Shown here: piece after piece, positions 43,685 through 51,848 of the stretch
Position numbering within the stretch: position 1 is the stretch's first letter
How the letters are laid out: every line of letters starts with the position of its first letter
NCBI GenBank assembly: GCA_021776775.1
Contig: JAJFFE010000374.1
Span: 1-63,316 of the forward strand
Length of the DNA stretch: 63,316 nt
Reading direction: 5' to 3'
From: Planctomycetota bacterium
GTDB lineage: Bacteria; Planctomycetota; UBA8108; UBA1146; JAJFFE01
Notes under the pieces: generated by a model
The model's input: only the letters and a program-made list of their open reading frames with translations
Told to the model about the DNA's origin: nothing
Databases searched by the model: none
Position numbers and translations under genes: made by a program

Positions 43685-44500
43685 TCACCGGTTCTCAGCC
43701 GCAGCCTTGGCCACTGCCGCCCGGTTGCTCTCCGCCTCAATCGCAGACAGCTCAGGAGGGACTATGTCTATCCGGTCACTCGGAACTTGGCTGAGCGAGA
43801 ACGATCTGGCTCCCGATTTGCGTAAAGTAGCGAAGTAGCCCCTGACATCATTCCGATACTGCAGCATGGCATCTGAACTCTCCCAGCGAGAGAAGCCCTT
43901 CTGAGGGATTGCTAAGTAGCCTGCAGTCACGGGGACAATCTTGACGTCATCGCCAAACTTGCGCTGGCCATACTCCTTTGCCTCTGCCTCGACGTCGAAA
44001 AACTGACCCGCTTCGTTCTCAGTCAGCGCAAAGTAGTGGTCGTCGCGCTCGGCCATGCAAATTTCGTATCGATCCAAGACCTGCTTTGCCACCTCGAGGC
44101 TCTTACCAGTCAATGGCTGTGGAGCTCGGTCGGAATCTCGAACACGAAAATGCGCAACGATCCCATTATCCATTCGAAGCAATGCGTCGGTGGCGAGGAC
44201 ATATTGCTGCTCAAACTCGGTGAGGAGCACGAACGTTGGATACCGCTCGACAGCCTCGGATTCTGGAGTCGAGTCGTCAACGATTGGGCTGGTTGACGAC
44301 CTTGCCTCCGGCTCCGCCTTGGTTTGAACGTTGTCCGCAATGACTATCTCGTCCTTGGACTCATCTGACTCGACCGTGCCTAAGTAAGACTCGCCTTGTT
44401 GAGGTTCTTTCGCTCGGTTTGAAAAAGCCAAGAAACACAGAACCATGCACACCACTACAAGTGCGGCTATTGATACTCTTTGCACTATGCACCGTTTCAA
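43685..44500 (-). CDS. Membrane-anchored protein of unknown function
   Basis: TTG 44500 with GAGG eight bases upstream gives 271 aa. An N-terminal hydrophobic segment (VSIAALVVVCMVLCFLAFS) is followed by a low-complexity acidic linker (residues about 35-85) and a mixed domain (YPTFVLLTEFEQQYVLATDALLRMD onward). Base composition is clearly less G+C-rich than most of the window. No family recognised. The region 43437-43684 between it and the recombinase holds no supportable gene. Confidence 0.55.
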   Translation of the reverse strand: MKRCIVQRVSIAALVVVCMVLCFLAFSNRAKEPQQGESYLGTVESDESKDEIVIADNVQTKAEPEARSSTSPIVDDSTPESEAVERYPTFVLLTEFEQQYVLATDALLRMDNGIVAHFRVRDSDRAPQPLTGKSLEVAKQVLDRYEICMAERDDHYFALTENEAGQFFDVEAEAKEYGQRKFGDDVKIVPVTAGYLAIPQKGFSRWESSDAMLQYRNDVRGYFATLRKSGARSFSLSQVPSDRIDIVPPELSAIEAESNRAAVAKAAAENR

Positions 44501-44535
44501 GATAGAGCCTCAGGGACGAAGGCTATGAGTGCGGC

Positions 44536-44958
44536 TTAGTCGGGACAACCCGTCTCGCAGAGTTTGTTCTCGCGAGCAATGATGCACGTCTTGAAGACGC
44601 AAGTCGCTGTTATTGTGACCTCGTGATAGGCCCAGCAGGCCGGGTAATCCCAAGCTTGCCAGCCAGTAATGCCAGTAGGAGATGCCTCAACTAGATGACC
44701 GTCGGTGTTGAGCGAAACAACTCCATTTGTGTTTCCGGTAGTATCGCCAGACAGAGCGACCTCGCAGACACAATCGTCTTGCCCTCCGGGGTCGATGCTC
44801 CAAAAACCAAGGTCACCTTCGAAACACCCGCAGGGGGAGAAGTTTGCGGCGTTACAGCATGCATCAACCAGAATCGTCTCCGGGTCGTCCCATTGACAAT
44901 CGTCCGCGAGGACACTTCCTACAATACCCACGAACACGGCAAGAACTAGAAACCGCAT
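44536..44958 (-). CDS. Small secreted cysteine-rich protein
   Basis: ATG 44958 follows GGAG six bases upstream (an ATG five codons earlier is less likely); 140 aa. A signal peptide (FLVLAVFVGIVGSVLA-DD) is followed by a mature part with about a dozen cysteines in pairs (ACC, CGC, CVCE, TCVFKTC, LCETGC), suggesting disulfide bonding outside the cytoplasm. The composition is low in G+C relative to the window. No family recognised. It is in tandem with the gene at 43685-44500, 35 bases apart. Confidence 0.6.
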   Translation of the reverse strand: MRFLVLAVFVGIVGSVLADDCQWDDPETILVDACCNAANFSPCGCFEGDLGFWSIDPGGQDDCVCEVALSGDTTGNTNGVVSLNTDGHLVEASPTGITGWQAWDYPACWAYHEVTITATCVFKTCIIARENKLCETGCPD

Positions 44959-45855
44959 GATGACTCCTTTCATGGAGTGCTTAGTTCATTCGTCACAGCC
45001 GCTCCTTTGCGTCACATTCGTAGAAGAGCCTACCTGCACGAATCGCGAATCGCGTTTCGACGTTTTCCGTAAGTCACAGGCGATTCGACGATGCCGTCTC
45101 AAAGAGTTGTTTTTGCCAACGGGGTGCGTCTCCTCTCTGCTTGAAGCGTCACGATGACCGACGGTTTTCACGAAACGGTCGGTGACAAGCGAAGCGCGCT
45201 CAACATTCGCCGTCACTCATCATAATCGGGCAATACCGGAACATGCGGCGCCGACACCACGAAACAAGTCATGGACTCGTTTTACATCGCCGGGTCTTTG
45301 CAATGTGAAGCTCCCCTCGGATGAAACTGAACCGGATCTTCCTGCACATCAGCGGCGATGATGGCCAAGCTCCCGCTCACACCTCTTCAGGCAGCTGACA
45401 TAGTTCCTCGCGCCCTTAGGGCTTGATCCTAATAGGGACTTGACCGCTCCGGTTCGCGCAAGGACACATCCGAGATCATGCGAATGGTCACGGCGCCTTC
45501 GTTAGGGCCGGTTGTTCCCTTGCCGACGCTCGCCACCTGCAACTCTGAGTCGAGAAAGACTGACGGACGCAACTATCTCAACTCCAGTACGGGTGCGGCT
45601 CAATCCATGCGGCGTCTTCCCGCAATAGGAACAGCACTCGGTGCCCTGACTCTGCACTCGTTCACGCAGTGGATTCTGTCCATCGTTGTGGTCAAGGTCG
45701 CTCGCCGACGTAAGCCAGGGCACTGTTGGCGATGCCACAAATTCCCAGGATCAGGATGCGAGGCTCCCAACCGGCCGGTGGCTCGAACACGCTCAGGCGT
45801 TGTACTCTCCAAGTGACACACTTTTGCAGACACTATGGGAAGAGAGGGCATGGCC
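44959..45855. other. Intergenic stretch of about 0.9 kb with no supportable gene
   Basis: Several open frames of 60-120 codons lie on both strands over the same bases and lack ribosome-binding sites, so I do not call any. A short imperfect inverted repeat (ACCGACGGTTT...AAACGGTCGGT) is at about 45162-45184. This region may be eroded accessory DNA next to the recombinase. Confidence 0.5.
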
Positions 45856-46647
45856 ATGCCCACGCTGTTTCGATCATCACGATTGCCGTACCGAGTCCTG
45901 CCTGTCGCTATGTTGATGGCGTTCGCGTCGGTCACATACTCCGCGGAGACCTCTCTCACCAACGGCAACTACCTGCTGACTTTGACTCCGAACTCCGAAC
46001 AGTTCCGCGAGCAAGCACAAGACATCGAAATCGTCGTCGAAGCAAAGAACGGCGAAGTCACCATGAAGTCCGGCAAAGAGAGCCAGGGCGACATGGAGTT
46101 CAAGGTGAAGCTGCTGCGTGGCGGCGTCAGCTTTGCGATGACCGCACCCTTTGCTCGAATCGACTTCACCGGCAAGCCGGCGAAGAACGGTGAATTTAGG
46201 GGGAGCTACGTCATCACCGGAACGCGGAAAGATCGACCGGTCCCGGAAGCGATTCGCAAGGGCAAGTTTCGGCTGCGAAAGTTTGACCCGAAGAATCCCC
46301 CGCTCGACTACACGACCCGGTCCGACGATCGCGACAAACAGCTTTCTCGTCTCACGGTCATCTCGAGCTTCAGAACTATCGCCACCGAGGCCGAGATCTT
46401 TCGAAGCCGCAAGGGTGCCTACCCGAAGACGCTCGCCGAAGTCGGTAGCGGTGAATGCCTGACGAACTCGTTGAAGCGACTCGAGGAGCTGTACACGTTC
46501 ACCTACAAGCGCACCTCAAAGCAGACGTGGACGATTCGAGCGACGCCGAAGCGCAAAGGGTTCACCCACTTCTTCATGGATACGTCAGGGGTGATCCGAC
46601 AGAACAAGAACGGCCCCGCGTCGGTGAAGAGCCCCGCGCTGGACTAG
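45856..46647 (+). CDS. Secreted protein with a pseudopilin-like C-terminal domain
   Basis: I choose ATG 45856, seven bases after GAGAGGG (in-frame ATGs at 45835 and 45850 are alternatives); 263 aa. A signal peptide (LPVAMLMAFASVTYSA) is followed by a beta-rich domain (residues about 25-155). From about residue 160 the sequence turns helical and then matches the C-terminal half of type IV pilin/type II secretion pseudopilins: SSFRTIATEAEIFRSRKGAYPKTLAEVG, and the end FFMDTSGVIRQNKNGPAS. The prepilin leader and N-terminal helix are missing, so it would not polymerise as a normal pilin. Function unknown. Confidence 0.6.
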   Translation: MPTLFRSSRLPYRVLPVAMLMAFASVTYSAETSLTNGNYLLTLTPNSEQFREQAQDIEIVVEAKNGEVTMKSGKESQGDMEFKVKLLRGGVSFAMTAPFARIDFTGKPAKNGEFRGSYVITGTRKDRPVPEAIRKGKFRLRKFDPKNPPLDYTTRSDDRDKQLSRLTVISSFRTIATEAEIFRSRKGAYPKTLAEVGSGECLTNSLKRLEELYTFTYKRTSKQTWTIRATPKRKGFTHFFMDTSGVIRQNKNGPASVKSPALD

Positions 46648-46665
46648 CAGCGTCCGGGGGCTGGA

Positions 46666-48429
46666 TCAACGATCGAGGTGCTCGGCTCTCCGAGTGCGCG
46701 CCCACTCCAGGGTGTGTTCTCGGAGTTTTCGTGTCAGCTCCGGATGATCCGCGGAACGATCGACGCGCTCGCGTGGGTCGACACTCAAGTCGAACAGCTC
46801 ATCGCGCCCGCTGTCGATCTCGTGAATCAACTTCCACCGCTGATCCCGCGCTCCGACGAGACCCAGCGAGTAGTCGGTGAAGAACAACACGACCCGCTGA
46901 GTCGGCGGATCGATCCATGAACGACCCTGCCATTCGGTGGGAGCTTCGATGCCCAGGAGGTCCGTGATGGTCGGCGACAGGTCGATCACGCTGACCGGTT
47001 GACGCCAACGTTCGGCCTTCACGCCCGGCCCGTGAATCCAGAGCGGTATGCGAATGTTCTCTTCGTAGAGATAGAACACGTGGCCGTAGTTCCCGGGGTG
47101 CTGCGCGAACGCCTGACCGTGATCTCCCACGACGACGAACAGGGTGCGTTCGGACAGACCACGGTCGTGGAGTCCGTCGTAGAGCGTTCGGATCGACCGG
47201 TCGGCGTAGTGAATGGCATTCAAGTAGTCGGAGAACTCTCCCTCTCCGTCGAACGGACCTCGCTCCGGCGAGTCGTACGGGTGGTGACCCGCGATCGGTA
47301 GGTAGGCGTAGAAGAACGGAGCATCGTCGGTCCGCCGATCGAGATCTGCGAGCAGGCGTTCGATGGTTGAAGACTCTTCGACGCCGAAACTCGAATCGAG
47401 CACTCCGCTGATCTGCCCCGCGTCGACCAAGGTGTCGAACCCTCGGCCTTCAATCACACTACGCATGCCGAGATAGTCGAAGCGCCCGGAGTGATAGAGC
47501 GCCGTCTGGTAGCCGTTCGCCTTCAGCACACTGGCGAGCGTCGCCATGGGAAACTCGTAGCTCTCGGGTGTCGTTTCGAACGCTGGGTAACGCGACGCGA
47601 TGAGCGGCACGAACCCTTTGATACTCTCGGGATAGACCGCGTAAGCGTACTCAGCCTGAAACGACCGGCCGGCGAGTTCGGTGAGAAACGGCATCGGATC
47701 TCGGGTCGCTTCGTACGGGGCCAAGTACTGCGCTCCGACCGATTCGAGCACGACCAAGACGAGGTTGAGGCCGCGAGCCGATCCCGCCGTCAACGCGCTC
47801 GGCTCAGTCGCAGGAGCCGAGCCGTCGAGCACGCTGGCCGTCCACTCTCTCGGCTCGTCGGTGGACGGACCTCCCAGTCGCGGGCGAACGCTCATGAGCA
47901 GGGCCACGGGGCCGGATCGGTGGAGTCCCCGGGTGTTCACCGTCGGCAGGAGCACGTATCCCGCGATTGCGATCGCCAGCAGTGTTGCCACCGGCCAGAC
48001 CAACGACCTTCCTCGCGGATCCCGCTCGTGTCTCGGCGTCCGTCGTCCGACGAGCCACGGTCCGAATGCGCCGATCGTGGTAACGATCGCGACAGGAACC
48101 AGCACCCTGGGCGCGAAGTAGTGCGTCACAGAATCAGTGAGTGCCCCACCGGCTGCGCGCAACATGGTCACCGACAACATTGCGCCAGACGCGATGAGCA
48201 CGCCGAGATAAACCGCGGTGTAGGCTACGACAGCGATGAACACCGTGACCGCGCACCACCGCCAACGCCCCCGCGCTCGGGTCGCTGCGTTCAAGCCAGC
48301 GAATGCGAGAACGATCAAGGCGTCTTGCCAGAGGTAGGCCCAGGCGTTCAGCGGTGAGACCGACGCACCGTTGGCGACCGCGCCCCACACTTTGGCGAAG
48401 ACGAGAACCACGAGCAGCGTTATCGTCAT
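46666..48429 (-). CDS. Membrane-bound LtaS/sulfatase-superfamily phosphotransferase-like enzyme
   Basis: ATG 48429 overlaps the desaturase-fusion stop by four bases; 587 aa. About five membrane segments (residues 1-180) precede an extracytoplasmic alkaline-phosphatase-superfamily domain. Metal-site motifs: NLVLVVLESVGAQYL, and VVGDHGQAFAQHPGNYGHVFYLYEENIRIPLWIHGPG. The nucleophile region reads YPESIKGFVPLI, with Ser rather than the Cys/Ser-x-P-x-R of sulfatases, as in lipoteichoic-acid synthases and phosphoethanolamine transferases. It would transfer a phosphoglycerol or phosphoethanolamine-type group on the outer side of the inner membrane. It ends the three-gene operon. Confidence 0.85.
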   Translation of the reverse strand: MTITLLVVLVFAKVWGAVANGASVSPLNAWAYLWQDALIVLAFAGLNAATRARGRWRWCAVTVFIAVVAYTAVYLGVLIASGAMLSVTMLRAAGGALTDSVTHYFAPRVLVPVAIVTTIGAFGPWLVGRRTPRHERDPRGRSLVWPVATLLAIAIAGYVLLPTVNTRGLHRSGPVALLMSVRPRLGGPSTDEPREWTASVLDGSAPATEPSALTAGSARGLNLVLVVLESVGAQYLAPYEATRDPMPFLTELAGRSFQAEYAYAVYPESIKGFVPLIASRYPAFETTPESYEFPMATLASVLKANGYQTALYHSGRFDYLGMRSVIEGRGFDTLVDAGQISGVLDSSFGVEESSTIERLLADLDRRTDDAPFFYAYLPIAGHHPYDSPERGPFDGEGEFSDYLNAIHYADRSIRTLYDGLHDRGLSERTLFVVVGDHGQAFAQHPGNYGHVFYLYEENIRIPLWIHGPGVKAERWRQPVSVIDLSPTITDLLGIEAPTEWQGRSWIDPPTQRVVLFFTDYSLGLVGARDQRWKLIHEIDSGRDELFDLSVDPRERVDRSADHPELTRKLREHTLEWARTRRAEHLDR

Positions 48430-49553
48430 CGCTCGACCCGGTTGATCCGCTTGGCGAGCAGCCATGAGACACGACGACCGAGCCCCCAGCGATTCCAAAT
48501 CCAATCGTGCACCAGGACGACTCTCGCCGGGGGTTCGCGGTAGACGGTGTCCCGCGCTCCGCGAAGCGCCAACGGGATGATCACGACGTCGACGTCGGCG
48601 ATCGGCTCACCGGTGAACCGCTCGTGGCGCAACTCGACGTCGAACGAGAGCTGTTCACGCGCCTGGTCGAGATGGTCGGCGTTGGAGTCGAGTAGCACCA
48701 AGCGGGCGTTGGGCCGCGATTCGTGTAGGGCGAGCGCGGTTCGGGGAAACAGACCGCCGCCGACAATCACGATCCGAGCGTCGTCAGCTACGTCGGTGAG
48801 CAGCGCATCCAAGGCGCGGCCGTGAACGCGCACCAGCCAACGACGAACGAGACCCGTCGAGGCACCGAGTCGTTCCAAAGCGTCGAGCGGCGCTCCCTCC
48901 AAGAAGCGGAACACCGCCGGATAGCGGCTGCTCTGACCGTCGTCGCACGACGCCGCCGGGAGCCTGCGCCAGTGCAAGCTCGGTCGACGGTGGTGCTCGA
49001 CGTGGAAGCCGTCGTTGAAGAAGAGTCGGTTGTAGAGCCAGCCCTTATGTCCGACGGTGTCGTGCCCGACGTGCTCGTAGTAGCCCTGCACTGCGCACAG
49101 CACCATGCCCAACCCCCACCCGGGCAGGTACACCGTCATGAAGAGCATCGGCGCGAGCGTTGCCAGCAACGTCCACAACACCGCGACGCAACCGATCTGC
49201 CCGGCGAGTTCCCGAGAGAACCGAATCGGCAACGCCTTGCCGGCGAACTCCGCGTGATGCGCGAGGTGTCGATCGCGCCATAGTCGAAACGGGTATCCCA
49301 ACACCACCGTCAACACGATCGCAAAGCCACGGTTGAGCGTCGGGGAACGAAAGAAGGGATTGTGGATGAAGTTGTGCGCGATGGTGTTGGAGTTCCACCA
49401 CAGGAGAACGCCGACGAGCAGGATCGACGGGTACACGATCAGGGCCGCGGCGTGAATCACCGTGAGTGCGACAAGCACAGAATCCCAGGTCGAGGCCCGG
49501 AACACCGACCGCGTCGCAGTCTTGGCCCGAGCGGCGACGGCGATCGGCTTCAT
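48426..49553 (-). CDS. Fatty-acid desaturase-like membrane domain fused to a Rossmann (methyltransferase-like) domain
   Basis: ATG 49553 overlaps the preceding stop; 375 aa. The N-terminal part has membrane segments and three histidine boxes: HNFIH (60-64), HLAHH (96-100) and HVEHH (184-188), the di-iron ligands of membrane fatty-acid desaturases/hydroxylases. From about residue 258 there is a Rossmann fold with a glycine-rich loop (ARIVIVGGGLFPRTALAL) and an acidic residue at the next strand end (LVLLDSNADHLDQAREQL), typical of SAM-dependent methyltransferase or nicotianamine-synthase-like domains. I have not seen this fusion described. The substrate is probably a membrane lipid. Confidence 0.8.
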   Translation of the reverse strand: MKPIAVAARAKTATRSVFRASTWDSVLVALTVIHAAALIVYPSILLVGVLLWWNSNTIAHNFIHNPFFRSPTLNRGFAIVLTVVLGYPFRLWRDRHLAHHAEFAGKALPIRFSRELAGQIGCVAVLWTLLATLAPMLFMTVYLPGWGLGMVLCAVQGYYEHVGHDTVGHKGWLYNRLFFNDGFHVEHHRRPSLHWRRLPAASCDDGQSSRYPAVFRFLEGAPLDALERLGASTGLVRRWLVRVHGRALDALLTDVADDARIVIVGGGLFPRTALALHESRPNARLVLLDSNADHLDQAREQLSFDVELRHERFTGEPIADVDVVIIPLALRGARDTVYREPPARVVLVHDWIWNRWGLGRRVSWLLAKRINRVER

Positions 49554-50359
49554 CGACCCGGCTTCTGCTGAGCCTTCTTGCCAGAGCGCTCCTCCGGCTT
49601 CTTCTTCACCGTCTTGAACCGAGCGGTCGCCACCGGATACCGCGAGCGCGCATCGCCCAGCTTGACCGCCCGCGCCGTCCACCGCACCGTCTCTCCTGCG
49701 TTCAATACAAGATAGGTCGCCCACCACGTGGTGCCCTCACCCACCGGGATCAACCCACTGGCGATCGCCTCGCCGTTCTCGCGCTGAATCTGAAACAGAT
49801 AGCGAATCTCGGGGTCCACCTCGAGGCAGTTCTTCACCTTCAGGATCACGTTGATACCACCGTCGGATGCGACGACAGCATCGCCACTCGGTGAGATAGG
49901 AGTCAGCGCGTGCCGCAGAAGCCACGGGCCGTAGTTGCGGCCATCACGCATCTGGCGCACCCCGCCCCCCTCAGGATGGGGATCCGGCTTCAGCTCCGCG
50001 GTGCGACGAGTGTGAATCCGCGGGAGGTTGCCGCGCCGACTCCCGAACGCCACACACACGCCCTTGCCCGCCACTCGCTCTAGATCGCGCCACTCGTTGC
50101 GACACTGCTCCGCTCTGTCTCCGTCGAGACCGAGCAGAAGAAATCCGCCCTTCGGCATCGAGAGCTCGCTTCCGTGAGGTCCTACCGCGAGGCAGAACGT
50201 GCCGTGGACGACGGCCTGAGTGGGTGACTCGACATTCGGAATGAACTCGACCTTGTCGACGAGCGCGTAGACGCCGATGCGGTCACTGGCGTGTGAAGCA
50301 GCGGTGATGAATGGCAGTGAGAGCGCGACGAGCACGACCAGCGAGCAGCGGTACTGCAT
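49550..50359 (-). CDS. Secreted protein of unknown function, first gene of the lipid operon
   Basis: ATG 50359 has a strong AGGAGG site; 269 aa. A signal peptide (SLVVLVALSLPFITAASHA) precedes a mature domain with three cysteines and a C-terminal Lys/Arg-rich tail (KKKPEERSGKKAQQ). The region LRHALTPISPSGDAVVASDGGINVILKVKN is beta-rich. No family recognised. The stop overlaps the start of the desaturase fusion by four bases, so it belongs to the same translation-coupled operon. Confidence 0.65.
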   Translation of the reverse strand: MQYRCSLVVLVALSLPFITAASHASDRIGVYALVDKVEFIPNVESPTQAVVHGTFCLAVGPHGSELSMPKGGFLLLGLDGDRAEQCRNEWRDLERVAGKGVCVAFGSRRGNLPRIHTRRTAELKPDPHPEGGGVRQMRDGRNYGPWLLRHALTPISPSGDAVVASDGGINVILKVKNCLEVDPEIRYLFQIQRENGEAIASGLIPVGEGTTWWATYLVLNAGETVRWTARAVKLGDARSRYPVATARFKTVKKKPEERSGKKAQQKPGR

Positions 50360-50524
50360 GATGAGAGCCTCCTATTTCCTGAGCGGATCATCCTCCCGGT
50401 AGGCATGCGTCGTCGAGCCAATAGCGGCAAATGAAAGAAAATCGTGGTTGCCGTGCCCGGTGATCGTCGCCGGTGGGTTGTGTCGCGGGGGTGGAGAGGA
50501 AGAGGCAGAGCAAAGAGGAAGAAG

Positions 50525-50555
50525 AAGACGGGTGCATCGTGCCCGTCTTTCTTTT
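50525..50555 (+). terminator. Hairpin with T-rich tail, terminator-like
   Basis: An eight-base stem (AAGACGGG/CCCGTCTT) enclosing a nine-base loop with weak internal pairing is followed by TCTTTT. No gene ends just upstream on this strand, so it may belong to a decayed gene or to the repeat beside it. Confidence 0.6.
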
Positions 50556-50566
50556 CTCCGGATGTT

Positions 50567-50690
50567 GGCTGGGGCTATGGGATTCCTGGCGGGGATGCGG
50601 AGGGGCCATCTCGTCCGGACGAGTTTTGGACTCAGCGCACTTCGTCGCCTGGCCACCTCAAGGATCGTTCGCGTGACGCGACCTATCGCG
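50567..50690. repeat. Partial copy of the MITE-like repeat
   Basis: The first ~58 bases match 17032-17089 with about 14 substitutions and no gap (GGCT.GGGCTATG.GATTCCTG.CGG onwards), and the palindrome CTCGTCCGGACGAG with its TTTT (50610-50627) matches 17174-17191. Similarity continues weakly around TTGGACTC. The right terminal repeat was not found, so it is a fragment. The rest of 50360-50892 holds no convincing gene. Confidence 0.55.
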
Positions 50691-50892
50691 TTAGGCCAAG
50701 GCAAAGGCTGGGATCAGGAAGGGCTGCGCCCGAAGAATCCGGAGATACTTAACGGCTCCTCGAGCACCGCCTGCGGTGAGGATCTCTACCTTCGACTCCA
50801 CTTTGACGCCAACCAGGATGATGTTTCGGATTGCGTTGAGTGGGAAGTCAGAGGAACCTGTAAGGCATGCTCTTGAACGTGGAGGTTCATAG

Positions 50893-51684
50893 ATGAATGG
50901 ACTAGGTCGATCGTTCGCACTCGGGGCGTGTCTTCTTCTTGTTCTGGGCGCAGGTGTCGCGATCTATAAACTAGCCAACAGAAATTCGGCGCGTGAAATC
51001 GACGGGTCCGTTGAAGGCGGTCGACCGGGTTCCTCCGAGGTCCCACCGATCGAATTCTCTCAGGGCACTCCAGAGACCCCAACGAGCCCGGGCACGGCCG
51101 ACGAAAAGGTTGTCGCTGGAGACCCGGAGACGGTTGTCGGAACGCCGAGAGAGGAGCTGGCGGCTATCGGCCCACGTCTTTCCGGCGCTTACAGAATCAA
51201 GAGCTACAACAGCTTTCCTTTGGAAGTGCAAGATCTAGTCGATCAGTTCCTAAGCTCGGAACAGCAACGAGAAAGGGTCGACGTTGTCTACTTCTCATCA
51301 AACCGGATCGTCTTCTCGGATTTGACACCGAAAAACGGTGAGCCGATCTCTGACGAGTCGCTGCGAATTGCCGAGCATCGAGCTGAAGTCAGTGATCAGA
51401 TCGTCTCGATGGAAGAAGACTATGTCCTGGTCCTCGAAATAGAGGGCGAGTTCGAGAAGTTTCCTGACATGAGCTCAGCGAAGGTGCATCGCTTGGAGCA
51501 GAAGCGCTTGGGTCGCCGAGTTCTCCTTCGGCGGATCGGTAGCGAGGTCGCTGCGTTCGACATGGAGGATCTCAAAGCGAACCCCGACTACCAACGGCTC
51601 GTAGACCAACGCACCAACGCCTCGGTAGAACTCGGGAAAGCCCAGTTAGATGTCATGGAGAGACTCGTACTGTATCCCGACTAG
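50893..51684 (+). CDS. Membrane-anchored protein of unknown function
   Basis: A 263-aa protein with a GGAGG-type site before ATG 50893. An N-terminal hydrophobic segment (LGACLLLVLGAGVAIYKLA) is followed by a Pro/Glu/Thr-rich linker (residues about 35-85) and a charged domain with helical stretches (DESLRIAEHRAEVSDQIVSMEEDYVLVLEIEGEFEKF). Base composition is lower in G+C than its neighbours. No family recognised. Its layout (anchor, low-complexity linker, globular domain) is like that of the gene at 43685-44500. Confidence 0.6.
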   Translation: MNGLGRSFALGACLLLVLGAGVAIYKLANRNSAREIDGSVEGGRPGSSEVPPIEFSQGTPETPTSPGTADEKVVAGDPETVVGTPREELAAIGPRLSGAYRIKSYNSFPLEVQDLVDQFLSSEQQRERVDVVYFSSNRIVFSDLTPKNGEPISDESLRIAEHRAEVSDQIVSMEEDYVLVLEIEGEFEKFPDMSSAKVHRLEQKRLGRRVLLRRIGSEVAAFDMEDLKANPDYQRLVDQRTNASVELGKAQLDVMERLVLYPD

Positions 51685-51848
51685 CGGTGCGGTCGGAAAG
51701 TGCAGGTGCGGTGAGTGGTGGAGTTCGGTGGAAGATTGCCGTTCGTAATTTGCAGGCGAATTGGTGGATTCGTTGAGGATTGCGAAAGGTGAGATTCCGC
51801 CGAAGACCGCCGCGCCGTGCGCTCTCGTCGTCGCCCCTTCGGTCCGGA

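Noticed and set aside
45478..45968. Frames of about 110-120 codons on both strands near 45.5-46.0 kb
   Set aside because: They overlap each other, lack ribosome-binding sites and have no recognisable domain; the plus-strand gene at 45856 has a signal peptide and good site, so these were left out.
50448..50876. Plus-strand frame of 142 codons in the 50.4-50.9 kb gap
   Set aside because: It runs through the MITE-like fragment and a terminator hairpin, so its length reflects repeat composition rather than a gene.
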